From contig JAJDEH010000408.1 in the NCBI GenBank assembly GCA_029259935.1, forward strand, positions 1 to 64,000: a stretch of DNA of 64,000 bases, given 5' to 3'. Positions 43,407-52,148 of this stretch are shown in pieces; position 1 is the first letter of the stretch; each line of letters starts with the position of its first letter. The position numbers were made by a program, and so were the translations under genes. This DNA comes from Planctomycetota bacterium. GTDB lineage: Bacteria > Planctomycetota > Planctomycetia > Pirellulales > Pirellulaceae. A model generated the notes under the pieces. It searched no databases and was not told the DNA's origin. It was given only the letters and a program-made list of their open reading frames with translations.

Positions 43407-44801
43407 ATGAACAGAGGGTCGCTGCTACTGGTCGACGACGACCGACACGTTTTGGATTCCATGGCCGAGTGGCTGCGTGAGCAGGGCTATGAGGTCGAGG
43501 AGGCGGCGAGCGTCCAAGAAGCCACGCATTTGGCCGGCACGAAACCGTTTGATCTGGTCTTGTCGGATATCCGTTTAGGGGATGGCGACGGGTTCCAAGT
43601 CCTGGCTTTTTTCCGTGAACATCATCCCCAGGCCATCGTCATTCTGATGACCGGCTATGGAACCGTGGAAACCGGCATCGAAGCGCTGCGCGAAGGCGCA
43701 TTTGATCTGCTTACCAAGCCCCTCATCGACGAAGAGTTGGCGATGTCGATTGATCGGGCTCTATCGCAACGGCAAGTCATCGAGGAGAACCAGCAACTCA
43801 AAGCCCAACTCGACTTGCGTTTCGGCATGGAAAACATTGTCGGCCACGATCACCGCATGCAGCGGGTGTTCGACATGATCGACAGCGTGGCCGACACCAA
43901 AGCCACCATCTTGATCACTGGCGAGAGCGGCACCGGCAAGTCGCTGATTGCCCGGGCCATTCATCGCCGCAGTGCCCGGCGCGACGGACCGTTCGTGGAA
44001 GTCGCTTGCGGGGCGTTGCCAGAGAATCTGTTGGAGAGCGAATTGTTTGGCCATGAGGCGGGCTCGTTTACCGGCGCGACGGCCAACAAAATCGGCAAGT
44101 TCATGCAATCGAACGCCGGGACGATCTTTTTGGACGAGATCGGAACCGCGTCGCCCGGCATGCAAGTAAAACTGCTTCGCATTTTGCAAGACTTCGAGTT
44201 CGAGCAGGTGGGCGGCACCAAGACGTTCAAGGTCGACACGCGCGTTGTTCTGGCCACCAACGAAGAACTGTCCACGGCGGTGAGCGAAGGCCGGTTTCGC
44301 CAAGATTTGTTTTATCGCGTCAACGTCATCAACATCGAACTGCCCTCGCTACGCGATCGCATTTCGGATATCCCGCTATTGGCGAATCATTTTCTAGAAA
44401 CAGTTTGCCAAGAATCGGGCAAGGAAGTTCGTGGATTTTCCGACGAAACAATCGCGGCCTTCCAGCATTACCGCTGGCCTGGCAATGTGCGAGAACTACA
44501 AAATGCGGTGGAGCGCGCGGTCCTGCTGGGCAAGAATTCGGTAGTCGGGCTCGATGATCTTCCGCGCCACCTCACGCAAGGTCAGATGACTCCCATACAA
44601 TCCGTCGGTGGCCGCACGTTGAAAGACGCTTTGGCCGGCCCCGAACGGCGGATCATCATGGAAGTATTGCAAGCCAACAATTGGAATCGCAACACGACGG
44701 CCGACGAATTGGGCATCAACCGCACCACGCTCTATAAGAAAATGAAGCGGCTGGGAATCGACGAGCCCAAGCACGCCGCGGAAGCGCCGACATTTTCTTA
44801 G
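43407..44801 (+). CDS. Sigma-54-dependent response regulator (NtrC family)
   Basis: A 464-residue protein starting MNRGSLLLVDDDRHVLDSM. It has a receiver domain (phospho-Asp in FDLVLSDIRLGDGDG), an AAA+ sigma-54 activation domain (Walker A GESGTGKS, a GSFTGA loop, Walker B TIFLDEIGT, YRWPGNVRELQNAVERAVLL) and a C-terminal Fis-type HTH (NNWNRNTTADELGINRTTLY). The canonical loop is GAFTGA; here the second residue is Ser, a tolerated variant. It should activate sigma-54 promoters when phosphorylated. No cognate kinase is adjacent. The frame is open to 43392, but the ATG at 43407 fits the family better. Confidence 0.95.
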   Translation: MNRGSLLLVDDDRHVLDSMAEWLREQGYEVEEAASVQEATHLAGTKPFDLVLSDIRLGDGDGFQVLAFFREHHPQAIVILMTGYGTVETGIEALREGAFDLLTKPLIDEELAMSIDRALSQRQVIEENQQLKAQLDLRFGMENIVGHDHRMQRVFDMIDSVADTKATILITGESGTGKSLIARAIHRRSARRDGPFVEVACGALPENLLESELFGHEAGSFTGATANKIGKFMQSNAGTIFLDEIGTASPGMQVKLLRILQDFEFEQVGGTKTFKVDTRVVLATNEELSTAVSEGRFRQDLFYRVNVINIELPSLRDRISDIPLLANHFLETVCQESGKEVRGFSDETIAAFQHYRWPGNVRELQNAVERAVLLGKNSVVGLDDLPRHLTQGQMTPIQSVGGRTLKDALAGPERRIIMEVLQANNWNRNTTADELGINRTTLYKKMKRLGIDEPKHAAEAPTFS

Positions 44802-44849
44802 TCGAAAAAGAACACGTTTGTCGGCCCGTCAACGCGGTCGCCCCGTCAT

Positions 44850-45545
44850 TTAGTCCTGGGCGAAAAACAGCCAATCCGTGTGCTGCTGGTCGATCATTTC
44901 GTTGTGATGCGTCACGGGCTCGACCCGGACTTGCTTGAAGACCGCGCGCAGAGCATCTGCAAACTGAGAGCTTTCCGCGTAGGACCACACGGCCAAGACG
45001 CCCTCCGCGGCAAGATGCCGGCGGGCGGACTGTAATCCCTGCTCGGTATAGAAAGAAGCACTCTGTTCGCCCAATCGCTCGTCTGGCGAGTGGTCAACGT
45101 CGATCAAAATCACGTCAAACAAATCGTCCGGCGGTCCGGCAAGCCGCTGGTAGACGTCACCCTGGGTGACCACCAGTCGCGGTTCGTCGCAAAGCTCGGA
45201 AGAGAGTGGCACCAATCCATCGGCCAGCCATTCGATCACGGGCGATAGCAGCTCCACGACCTCGACCCGCGCGACGCGATCCGACAACAGCGCTTCACGC
45301 GCCGTATAGCCTAGCCCGAGTCCGCCGACCAATACACGCAGATCCTTGCCGGCGTGCATCCGCAACGCCAGCCGGGCCAAGGCATGCTCTGAATCCGTAT
45401 ACAAACTGCTCATCAGAAACTCATGGTTGAGCGTCACCTCGGTCACGATCGTGCCGGGTTGAGCAAGCAATTCACGCCGGCGCAGGGACAACAGCCCCAA
45501 CGGGCTCATTTCATGCGCGAGAATCTCGAAATTCAAGTCGGCCAT
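44850..45545 (-). CDS. Spermidine-synthase-like methyltransferase-fold protein
   Basis: A 231-residue protein with the spermidine-synthase-type Rossmann fold: LRVLVGGLGLGYTAREAL (nucleotide loop), VARVEVVELLSPVIEWLADG, VTQGDVYQRLAGPPDDLFDV, ILIDVDHSPDERLGEQ and the late FYTEQGLQSARRHLAAEGVL. The N-terminal beta domain is short. Such proteins are often annotated as spermidine synthase, but many are not polyamine enzymes; the ID-V-D-H segment differs from the usual catalytic D-S-S. The substrate is open. The stop is convergent with the NtrC-type gene. Confidence 0.82.
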   Translation of the reverse strand: MADLNFEILAHEMSPLGLLSLRRRELLAQPGTIVTEVTLNHEFLMSSLYTDSEHALARLALRMHAGKDLRVLVGGLGLGYTAREALLSDRVARVEVVELLSPVIEWLADGLVPLSSELCDEPRLVVTQGDVYQRLAGPPDDLFDVILIDVDHSPDERLGEQSASFYTEQGLQSARRHLAAEGVLAVWSYAESSQFADALRAVFKQVRVEPVTHHNEMIDQQHTDWLFFAQD

Positions 45546-45577
45546 ACGCGGCCAACTCGATGGAGTGCACTTCGCAT

Positions 45578-45685
45578 TTACTTATTTTTCTTTTCGTTTT
45601 TCAATTTTCGCTTTTCCTTCGCGGTGGTTTGAGCTTTCTTCTGTTTTTCCTTCTTGCCTTTGTCTTTGCTTCCTCGGTCACCCAT
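45578..45685 (-). CDS. Small basic Lys-rich protein (35 aa)
   Basis: The ATG at 45685 (MGDRGSKDKGKKEKQKKAQT) has AGGGAG 7 nt upstream. The product is 35 residues with a Lys/Glu-rich body ending KEKRKLKNEKKNK. From memory, similar proteins beginning MGDKGSKDKGK occur across several phyla as a conserved hypothetical; I cannot confirm that here. A longer frame opening at 45823 covers the same stop, but its extra 46 residues are not convincing. Strong charge suggests a nucleic-acid or ribosome association; this is inference. Confidence 0.7.
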   Translation of the reverse strand: MGDRGSKDKGKKEKQKKAQTTAKEKRKLKNEKKNK

Positions 45686-46037
45686 GTCGTTCTCCCTAAT
45701 TGAAATAAAGTGTTCGTCCAACTCGTGAGGCTTACTTTGCGTAGGCTCCCCGGGCCGTGATGGCCGTGTCTCGCCGCGCATTATGCGTACTTGCTCTGTT
45801 TCCCAAGAGTGCGCGCTTGGCAAAGAGTGCGGTGCAGGTTGATAAATTGCACGTGGGGTAATTCTATCGCATTTCCAACGACGTGCAATGAAAAAGAACG
45901 ACGACTACAGAGAACGGCGACCACTCCGACTGGCGAAAAAGCGGAAGCCTGGCGTGACATGTTCGCTCGCGGGGCCGTATACTCAATTGTGTGGTGTGTG
46001 TGCGGACGCGAAATTAGGCGCGGACGAGCCCAATGCA
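45686..46037. other. Intergenic region before the P-loop/pentapeptide gene (352 bp)
   Basis: No gene is certain. An 8-bp inverted repeat, TTGCACGT at 45847-45854 and ACGTGCAA at 45881-45888, lies 26 bp apart. The frame of the next gene is open from an ATG at 45888, so the start of that gene may be earlier than I chose. Confidence 0.4.
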
Positions 46038-47903
46038 ATGATCTCCCCTCGGCCTGCTCCGGCCAGACCCCGAGTTATCTCTTCCGAAATAAACGAGACG
46101 GTCCTTTTAGAGGACTTGGTCGGTTGGTGCATAGAGCAGGGATACCGTGGTGCCATCGAAGTCGTGGGCGGACCGAGAACTGGTAAGACCTCGGCGCTGT
46201 CCCACTTGGCTTCGCTTGCCGTGGCCGACCAACTGTTGCTTCTGGATGACCCCAGTCCGCGCGACGTGAAACTGAGCGGACCCAAATGCCTGATCGTCTA
46301 CACCACTCGCCGTCCATTCGCTGATTGCGACTTGAGTTACCAGCTTGCATCTTGGACCGACGACGACTTGATCGAGTACCTGCTGTCGAGCCATCCCGAT
46401 CGTTGTGCATCGGTGGCGGCGCGCTTCATGGCCGATGGCAACAAGCACTCGCTCTTGGGCAATCCAGAGCTTTACACCATGATTGCCGATCAGATGGCCG
46501 CCAATGAAGCGGTGCAAGACATCCGGACGGCGGTGCGTCTGGAACTCGCGGATCGAATGGAGGACGAGCAGACTCGCGAGGACGCTCAGTTTTACGCCGC
46601 CGCCGTTTTGCTAGGAGAGCAAGACCTCGCTAATGGGCGAGCTGGCCGGATGTTCGAGCGGGGCGTGAACCGAGAGTTGTTTGCCCTTCTCAGCCATCGC
46701 TGGGTCCAAGTTCTGCTGAGTGCCGATTGGGTGATCTCGGTTTTGAAGAAGGAGAGTCCCGAACATCCGTTTCCCAAAAGAGAATTCTCGGGCGAACTGG
46801 TGGTGGAAGCGGCGCGGCTTGCCAAGGAAGATCCGACGGCACTCTCTGGGTTGCGCAAGCTGGTTGAGTGCCGCCGACCAGAATTCGTGCCAATGGCGGC
46901 CAGCATGCTGCATCTGGCGGATCCCGAATGGCGTCCTAACCGCGCCCTTTGCTTCTATTTTAGAGGGGCCCACTTGGCCAATGCCCAATGGCGAGAAATT
47001 GATCTAGGACAAACGAACTTGGAACGCGCGGACCTTCGCTACTCGGATCTGCAAGGCGCGAACCTCAAGCGGTCGCGGTTGGCTAAATCGACTCTTCGAG
47101 GAAGCAAACTCGGCAGCGTCCAATTGATCGAAGCGACTGCGCACGAAACCGACTTCAGCATGGCGGATTTGACTCGTGCCGACATGACGCGCGGACAATT
47201 CGATCAAGCGGACTTTGCCTGGTCGGTGCTGAAGCACGTTTCGGCCGTGGAAGCGAATTTTCACAGTGCGGATTTCAGCGATGCTTGCCTGCGCTCGGCA
47301 ATCCTCGCGGGCTGCGACTTTCGCGACGCCACCCTCAACGAAACGGATCTGCAAGACGCCGACCTACGAGGAGCCAATTTGTCTCGGCAAAACCTGCGTG
47401 GCGCAATCCTGCGGGGAGCGAATCTCTCCAACAGTCTGCTCTCACGCTGTGACTTGGAGTTCGTCGAACTGCCGAACGCAAACTTCGCCGAGGCGAACCT
47501 CACCAACGCTTGGCTCACCGGCAGCATGATGCCTGGCGCGAACTTTCGCAATGCGAAGCTCTGTCACGCCGGGCTGGCGGACGTCGAGTGGGAGCAAGCT
47601 GATTTGCGTGGCGCGGATCTGCGCGGCTGTTCGTTTCATATGGGATCTTCCCGCAGCGGACTGGTCGGCAGCCCCTATCCGGGACACGGCAGCCGCACCG
47701 GTTTTTACACCAACGACTACGACGACCAGTGTTACAAGGCACCGGAAGAAATTCGCCATGCCAATCTTTGCGGCACGGACTTGCGAGGATCCGTCATCGA
47801 GGGAGTGGACTTCTACCTAGTGGACTTGCGAGGGGCAAAGTACGATGCCGGCCAAGCTAAACAATTTCGCCAATGCGATGCCATTCTCAGCCGCTCGAAG
47901 TGA
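46038..47903 (+). CDS. P-loop protein with C-terminal pentapeptide repeats
   Basis: With the ATG at 46038 the protein has 621 residues; the in-frame ATG at 45888 would add 50 residues of poor coding character. A Walker A-like EVVGGPRTGKTSALSHLASL lies at about residues 41-60, with a later LLLLDDPS and CLIVYTTRR that could be Walker B and sensor. A helical middle follows. From about residue 305 to the end, pentapeptide repeats of A(D/N)Lxx type dominate (QTNLERADLRYSDLQGANLK, GANLSRQNLRGAILRGANLS), interrupted near the C-terminus by a Gly/Tyr-rich loop (GSSRSGLVGSPYPGHGSRTG). A NTPase fused to a beta-helix is a rare combination; a role in signalling, defence or DNA-mimicry is possible, but not shown. 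Confidence 0.8.
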   Translation: MISPRPAPARPRVISSEINETVLLEDLVGWCIEQGYRGAIEVVGGPRTGKTSALSHLASLAVADQLLLLDDPSPRDVKLSGPKCLIVYTTRRPFADCDLSYQLASWTDDDLIEYLLSSHPDRCASVAARFMADGNKHSLLGNPELYTMIADQMAANEAVQDIRTAVRLELADRMEDEQTREDAQFYAAAVLLGEQDLANGRAGRMFERGVNRELFALLSHRWVQVLLSADWVISVLKKESPEHPFPKREFSGELVVEAARLAKEDPTALSGLRKLVECRRPEFVPMAASMLHLADPEWRPNRALCFYFRGAHLANAQWREIDLGQTNLERADLRYSDLQGANLKRSRLAKSTLRGSKLGSVQLIEATAHETDFSMADLTRADMTRGQFDQADFAWSVLKHVSAVEANFHSADFSDACLRSAILAGCDFRDATLNETDLQDADLRGANLSRQNLRGAILRGANLSNSLLSRCDLEFVELPNANFAEANLTNAWLTGSMMPGANFRNAKLCHAGLADVEWEQADLRGADLRGCSFHMGSSRSGLVGSPYPGHGSRTGFYTNDYDDQCYKAPEEIRHANLCGTDLRGSVIEGVDFYLVDLRGAKYDAGQAKQFRQCDAILSRSK

Positions 47904-48094
47904 TCGGCAAGCGCCCGCGTATTCTGAAATTCGGCGAGATGAACGCCACGCACCCGTCATCCGCGTTTGGAACATCACCACGGTCCGCATATTGGAACCG
48001 ACGCGTGGCGCTGGAAATGTGGCTGTAAAGAGCGTAAGTTAGTGCTGCCAATCGTCGAACGATCGAACATTTCGTGAGCTGGGAGTAACGAAGC

Positions 48095-49264
48095 ATGGCT
48101 GTGAAGTCGTGGACTCTGACCGATGTCGAGAATCATGTCTATCTAGAGGAACTGTCTCTTTCGTCCAAGGACGTGCCTGGTGCCGCCAATGGGTTGAAAG
48201 TGTCCAAACGCACATTGCGCGGTGGTCTGAGCGACGGGGTCGATGAGATTCGCGTCGACAACGGCGAGTTCTCCTTTGTCGTGCTGCCCACCCGCGGAAT
48301 GGGCTTGTGGAAGGCGTGGCTGGGCGAGTTGGAAATTGGTTGGAAGTCGCCCGTGCGAGGCCCCGTCCATCCCAAGTTCGTGCCGATTGGCGAACCGAGC
48401 GGGCTGGGCTGGCTGGACGGATTCGACGAACTGTTGCCCCGCTGCGGTTTGGTGAGCAACGGCGCGCCGGTCTTCGACGACGAGGGCAAGCTGGTCTATC
48501 CGCTGCACGGGCGAATTGCCAACAAGCCGGCTCACAAGGTCGAAATCGCCATCGACGGCGACGCGGGGACCGTGTCGGTGACGGGAGTGGTGGAAGAGAC
48601 GCGTTTTCATTTCACCAAGCTGCGAATGACGTCGACGGTTACCACCAAGATTGGCCAGCCGGGACTGTCGATCCGCGACGAAGTCGAAAACTTTTCCACC
48701 GGGCCGACCGACATCCAAATGTTGTATCACTTCAATTTCGGCGATCCGATTCTGGACGGCGGCGCGCGCGTTGTCGCGCCGATCAAGACCTTGGTTCCGC
48801 GCAACGACCGCGCGGCGGCGGGGATCAAGAACTGGGACAGCTACGCCCCGCCCGAACCGCAATTTGAAGAGCAAGTCTACTTCATGGAACTGTTGGCGGA
48901 CGAGCAATCCGACACGCGGGCGCTGCTCAAAAATGCCCACGGCACGCAAGGCGTCAGCCTGCACTTCAACAAGTCGCAATTGCCCTGGTTCACGGTGTGG
49001 AAGAACACTACTTCCCTGGAAGACGGCTTGGTCACCGGAATCGAGCCTGGCACGAACTTTCCCAACCCGCGCGGTTATGAAGAAGAACAAGGCCGCATTG
49101 TGAATCTCGCGGGCGGCGGCAAGGCAACTTTCGACCTACGCCTGGAAGTCCATAAGAACAGTTCCGAAGTGGAATCGGCCGCGGCCGCGATCGCCAAGAT
49201 TCAAGGCGATACCGAGCCTAAGATTCACGACGTGCCCCAAAAGGGATGGTGCGACGACGCGTAA
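48095..49264 (+). CDS. DUF4432 aldose-epimerase-like protein
   Basis: A 389-residue, cytosolic protein of the galactose-mutarotase-like fold. The DUF4432 pattern is seen in FSFVVLPTRGMGLWKAWLG, HGRIANKPAHKVEIAID, MLYHFNFGDPILDGGARVVA and GLVTGIEPGTNFPNPRGYEE. DUF4432 proteins are thought to act on sugar anomers or sugar-related ligands; the true substrate is not known. No sugar genes flank it. It is convergent with the DUF3299-like lipoprotein gene, across a small direct repeat. Confidence 0.9.
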   Translation: MAVKSWTLTDVENHVYLEELSLSSKDVPGAANGLKVSKRTLRGGLSDGVDEIRVDNGEFSFVVLPTRGMGLWKAWLGELEIGWKSPVRGPVHPKFVPIGEPSGLGWLDGFDELLPRCGLVSNGAPVFDDEGKLVYPLHGRIANKPAHKVEIAIDGDAGTVSVTGVVEETRFHFTKLRMTSTVTTKIGQPGLSIRDEVENFSTGPTDIQMLYHFNFGDPILDGGARVVAPIKTLVPRNDRAAAGIKNWDSYAPPEPQFEEQVYFMELLADEQSDTRALLKNAHGTQGVSLHFNKSQLPWFTVWKNTTSLEDGLVTGIEPGTNFPNPRGYEEEQGRIVNLAGGGKATFDLRLEVHKNSSEVESAAAAIAKIQGDTEPKIHDVPQKGWCDDA

Positions 49265-49272
49265 CTGAAAAT

Positions 49273-49322
49273 GCGGAAGCGGTGCCTGGTGCCGTTCAGC
49301 GGAAGCGGTGCCTAGCGCCGTT
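49273..49322. repeat. Two-copy 26-bp direct repeat
   Basis: GCGGAAGCGGTGCCTGGTGC at 49273 recurs at 49299 as GCGGAAGCGGTGCCTAGCGC. The second copy covers the stop codon and last residues of the lipoprotein gene (minus strand). Confidence 0.8.
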
Positions 49323-49896
49323 TAAACGTCACTTTCTCACCGGCGAGCCTGTACATGGACCACGTGGTGCCGTCTTCGCCAATGAAAAGTTCAAGCTTCA
49401 ACTTGCCGGTGACTTCAAGGATGTCTTTGCTTTGCTTCGTCGTCACGCCCTCATTGAGTTCGACTTCGATCAAGTGGTCCGCTTGGCCTTCGGGGCCGCC
49501 GAACTTGCACTCCGCGTTCTTCAAGAGAACAAACTCCTTGACTTTGGGTGATCCAACCTCAAGCATCACGCCCTGAATTTTGACTCGTTGGCCATCCAGT
49601 TCTTTCGCGCGCTCGCTGACCATCCAATCCCGAACGACGGTCCCGGGGTTAAGACCGCAATTCAAATCGTCCCAACCAATCCGCTCTATTTTGTTGGATA
49701 TTGGCTTAGCTTGCGGACCGCTCGACGAATCGCTGGAGCTTCCGCCATTCGAATTGCCCGCAGCCGTCGTTTTCGAGTTGGCAACCGCTTCATTGTCCGG
49801 TCCGCCAGCGGATGCAATTTGCTCGACGTCGGCATTGCAGCCCGTGAACAGAAGACATCCCAGTGCCAACCAACTTGCGGTCCACAGTATTTTCAT
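49312..49896 (-). CDS. DUF3299-like lipoprotein (194 aa)
   Basis: The signal peptide ends in LLFTGC, a good lipobox with Cys20 as the likely lipidated residue. A Ser/Gly-rich linker (residues 30-62) leads to a domain with the DUF3299 pattern: RIGWDDLNCGLNPG, GQRVKIQGVMLEVGS, VKEFVLLKNAECKFGGPEGQ and LIEVELNEGV. It is the last gene of the same-strand cluster with the ABC transporter. The start ATG overlaps the stop of the upstream gene by 4 nt. Envelope location is clear; the function of DUF3299 is not known. Confidence 0.75.
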   Translation of the reverse strand: MKILWTASWLALGCLLFTGCNADVEQIASAGGPDNEAVANSKTTAAGNSNGGSSSDSSSGPQAKPISNKIERIGWDDLNCGLNPGTVVRDWMVSERAKELDGQRVKIQGVMLEVGSPKVKEFVLLKNAECKFGGPEGQADHLIEVELNEGVTTKQSKDILEVTGKLKLELFIGEDGTTWSMYRLAGEKVTFKRR

Positions 49897-50570
49897 TTCA
49901 CAAATTCCGCTTCGAGTTGATAGTATCCGCCATCTAATCCCCCGGCGGCCTGCGAACCTGACAACGATACCTTGAGCGTGCCGGCCACGGCGATCCGCCG
50001 CATACTATATCTTACTCCCGGCTCGCAAAGCACCCTCACTTCCATCATATCGGTCAATTTCGGTTGTCCGCCAAAGCAACAAACGCCCATATCGCGAACT
50101 AATACAAAGTCCTGTACCGGACCTCGGCCGTCGACGCCCGGATGGACGTAACCCTTGATGAACACGGATGTCTCGTGCAACTCGCCGGCCCGCTCTGGAA
50201 TCGGATAGACGGAGCCCAGCTTGGGCTGCATTTCGCTCCAAGAGATCCGCTCGTAGCCGTCGGGCACTTCCGTCAGGTAGACGTAGGTGTGGAGCCCAAC
50301 ACCGCCAAAGAACAGCAAGGAACCAATCGCCATGCCCATCCAGGCAGCGGGTCTGCCCATCAATTCGTGGGGGTAGTGCGCGATTCCGACCAGCGCCATG
50401 ATTCCAAAGATGACGGCGACCAATCCAAAGATCGTTAACACCGGATGAATCAGTCCCAGCAGCGACATGAATGACAGCACCAGCGAAAACACGGCGTACT
50501 TGCTGACCGTGCGATACGACTCCACGTTTTCAACTTGTGGTTCTTCAAAGGCTGCTGATTTTGTCGACAT
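49893..50570 (-). CDS. Membrane protein with C-terminal DUF3299-like domain (DUF4190-like N-terminus)
   Basis: The start at 50570 gives 225 residues (MSTKSAAFEEPQ); a longer frame to 50705 is rejected. Two hydrophobic helices (AVFSLVLSFMSLLGLIHPVL and AAWMGMAIGSLLFFGGVGL) recall DUF4190. The rest carries the DUF3299-like pattern RISWSEMQPKLGSVYPIPER, HETSVFIKGYVHPG, VQDFVLVRDMGVCCFGGQPK and GTLKVSLSGSQ. A C-C-F-G-G motif matches the C-K-F-G-G of its neighbour. It is translationally coupled to the lipoprotein gene (4-nt overlap). Both may act together on the outer face of a membrane. Confidence 0.75.
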   Translation of the reverse strand: MSTKSAAFEEPQVENVESYRTVSKYAVFSLVLSFMSLLGLIHPVLTIFGLVAVIFGIMALVGIAHYPHELMGRPAAWMGMAIGSLLFFGGVGLHTYVYLTEVPDGYERISWSEMQPKLGSVYPIPERAGELHETSVFIKGYVHPGVDGRGPVQDFVLVRDMGVCCFGGQPKLTDMMEVRVLCEPGVRYSMRRIAVAGTLKVSLSGSQAAGGLDGGYYQLEAEFVK

Positions 50571-50665
50571 CTGTCTTCCAGATCTCAAATGGGAGACCGC
50601 TCCTAGCTCGTAAGTATTCCGCGGCCCTTCAAGGGGCGGCGGATCGACCTGGGACCGGCCAGCTC

Positions 50666-52096
50666 TTATGCCGAAGCTCGGCCTCTCCCAACCAAAATCG
50701 ACCATTGCAACAGCATGATAGCTGTTGCGGCTACTAGCGTTACGCCCAGCATGGCGAACGGGTTCAAGGTCGGTTCGGTGACGTCGGCTCGCGAGAGCTT
50801 GCCGGAGCGGCTGGCGACCGCGGGTGCCTTCGAGTCGGCCACTTTGTCCTCGTCGCGGGGCGGAGGAACCAACGCGGCGGTCAACGCGCCTTCTTCAAAT
50901 GGAACGGTCTGGCCGGTCTTTTGAGCGGGCACTTTGGTCGACTTCTCACCGTCCGCCTTGGGGCCAATCGGGAAAAATGTCTCGGCCCGTTTGACCGCGG
51001 CCGGGTCGACTTTCTTCAATTCCTTGATGTAGTCGTCGGATTCCGGCAAGGGGCAGGCTCGCAAGTAGTTCACGACGGGGACCCGCACCCAACTCGATTT
51101 TTCGTCCGCGTCCTTAAACAGCTTCACCAGCTTTTCCATCACCGACCAGTCTTCCCATTTGGCAAGATCGGGGATCACCAGGTCGGCAAGCTGGGGCCGT
51201 TCGAGCATGAATCGCAATCCGTGCAAGATCCGGTCGCGGGGAATGATATCGTCTTCCTTGCCGTGAAATCGCAAAGCCATGATCGCGGCGTAAGTATCGG
51301 CGTACTCGGCATTCTTGTTCTTCAGAAACAGGTCTTCGATCATCGACATGCCCGTGGGGCCTTTCAGCGTCAGATAGCAACTGATCATCGCGTCGAGTCC
51401 CGCTTTCTTTTTGCGATCGCTGGACCCCATCAGTTCTTCCAGCATTGGCAGATCCTTTTCGGAACCGCAAACGCCCAGCATCACCAAGTACAATCGCCGA
51501 CGGCTGGCCGGAACATCCGTATCCTGAATCCAGCCGATGACGCGCTCGTGATTCATGTCCATCTTCAGGCCTTTGACTTCGCTGTAAGGCGCTTTGGCGA
51601 ATTCGTCATAGGCGTCTCGGGCCAACACTTCATCCTCGTCCTCAAGGTAGTCCTGGAAGAACGTTAGCCGCTCGGGGCCTTTCTCCGGCAGTTCCAAAAT
51701 GTTGTCGATGTATTTTTCGGCCCGTTCGGACAGCCGCAGCGGCGTGGACCACATCAGTTTGGGAGGATCGACGCCCATCACCAAAAACCGCTGGCCGATC
51801 TTGGCTTCGCCGAAAAAGAGGGTTTCAATTTCACGCTGATTGTTCAAATGGGAATCGCCCTTGATCACCGTTTCAATTTTGAACTTGGCCTTGGAGATCT
51901 CCTCGCCTTCCTCATCCGACGTCGACGACGACTTGGTCGGCTTGACCAGACTGGCAATGACCACGACGTCCATGGCGTTCATTTCTTCGCCGAATGTTTG
52001 CGAAACGGCCGAGCAAAATGGACAGGCGGACGCGGAACGGTTAACACCGAACGCGACCAGTGCGACGACGAGGACGGCAATGTAATGACGGGGCAT
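50666..52096 (-). CDS. Secreted CPFC-motif protein with C-terminal membrane anchor
   Basis: The signal peptide ends in SASACPFCSAVS, so a C-P-F-C motif sits right at the mature N-terminus (about residues 25-28). The body is helical and HEAT-like (RLYLVMLGVCGSEKDLPMLE, LDAMISCYLTLKGPTGMSMI, YADTYAAIMALRFHGKEDD). The C-terminus has a helix, FAMLGVTLVAATAIMLLQWS, absent from its neighbour. The next gene upstream is a clear paralog with the same N-terminal motif. Both lie between the ABC permease and the DUF3299 genes, on the same strand. I do not know a named family; C-P-F-C may bind metal or be a redox pair. Confidence 0.8.
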   Translation of the reverse strand: MPRHYIAVLVVALVAFGVNRSASACPFCSAVSQTFGEEMNAMDVVVIASLVKPTKSSSTSDEEGEEISKAKFKIETVIKGDSHLNNQREIETLFFGEAKIGQRFLVMGVDPPKLMWSTPLRLSERAEKYIDNILELPEKGPERLTFFQDYLEDEDEVLARDAYDEFAKAPYSEVKGLKMDMNHERVIGWIQDTDVPASRRRLYLVMLGVCGSEKDLPMLEELMGSSDRKKKAGLDAMISCYLTLKGPTGMSMIEDLFLKNKNAEYADTYAAIMALRFHGKEDDIIPRDRILHGLRFMLERPQLADLVIPDLAKWEDWSVMEKLVKLFKDADEKSSWVRVPVVNYLRACPLPESDDYIKELKKVDPAAVKRAETFFPIGPKADGEKSTKVPAQKTGQTVPFEEGALTAALVPPPRDEDKVADSKAPAVASRSGKLSRADVTEPTLNPFAMLGVTLVAATAIMLLQWSILVGRGRASA

Positions 52097-52148
52097 CTTG
52101 GTTTCCCTTAATTCGAAGCTCTGGTGGCAGGTAGTGAAATTATAACCC

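Noticed and set aside
43407..44801. GSFTGA instead of GAFTGA in the NtrC-type protein as a sign of lost sigma-54 contact.
   Set aside because: Ser at the second position is found in functional sigma-54 activators; all other motifs are intact.
48143..49090. Minus-strand open frame opposite the DUF4432 gene.
   Set aside because: Antisense to a complete DUF4432 protein.
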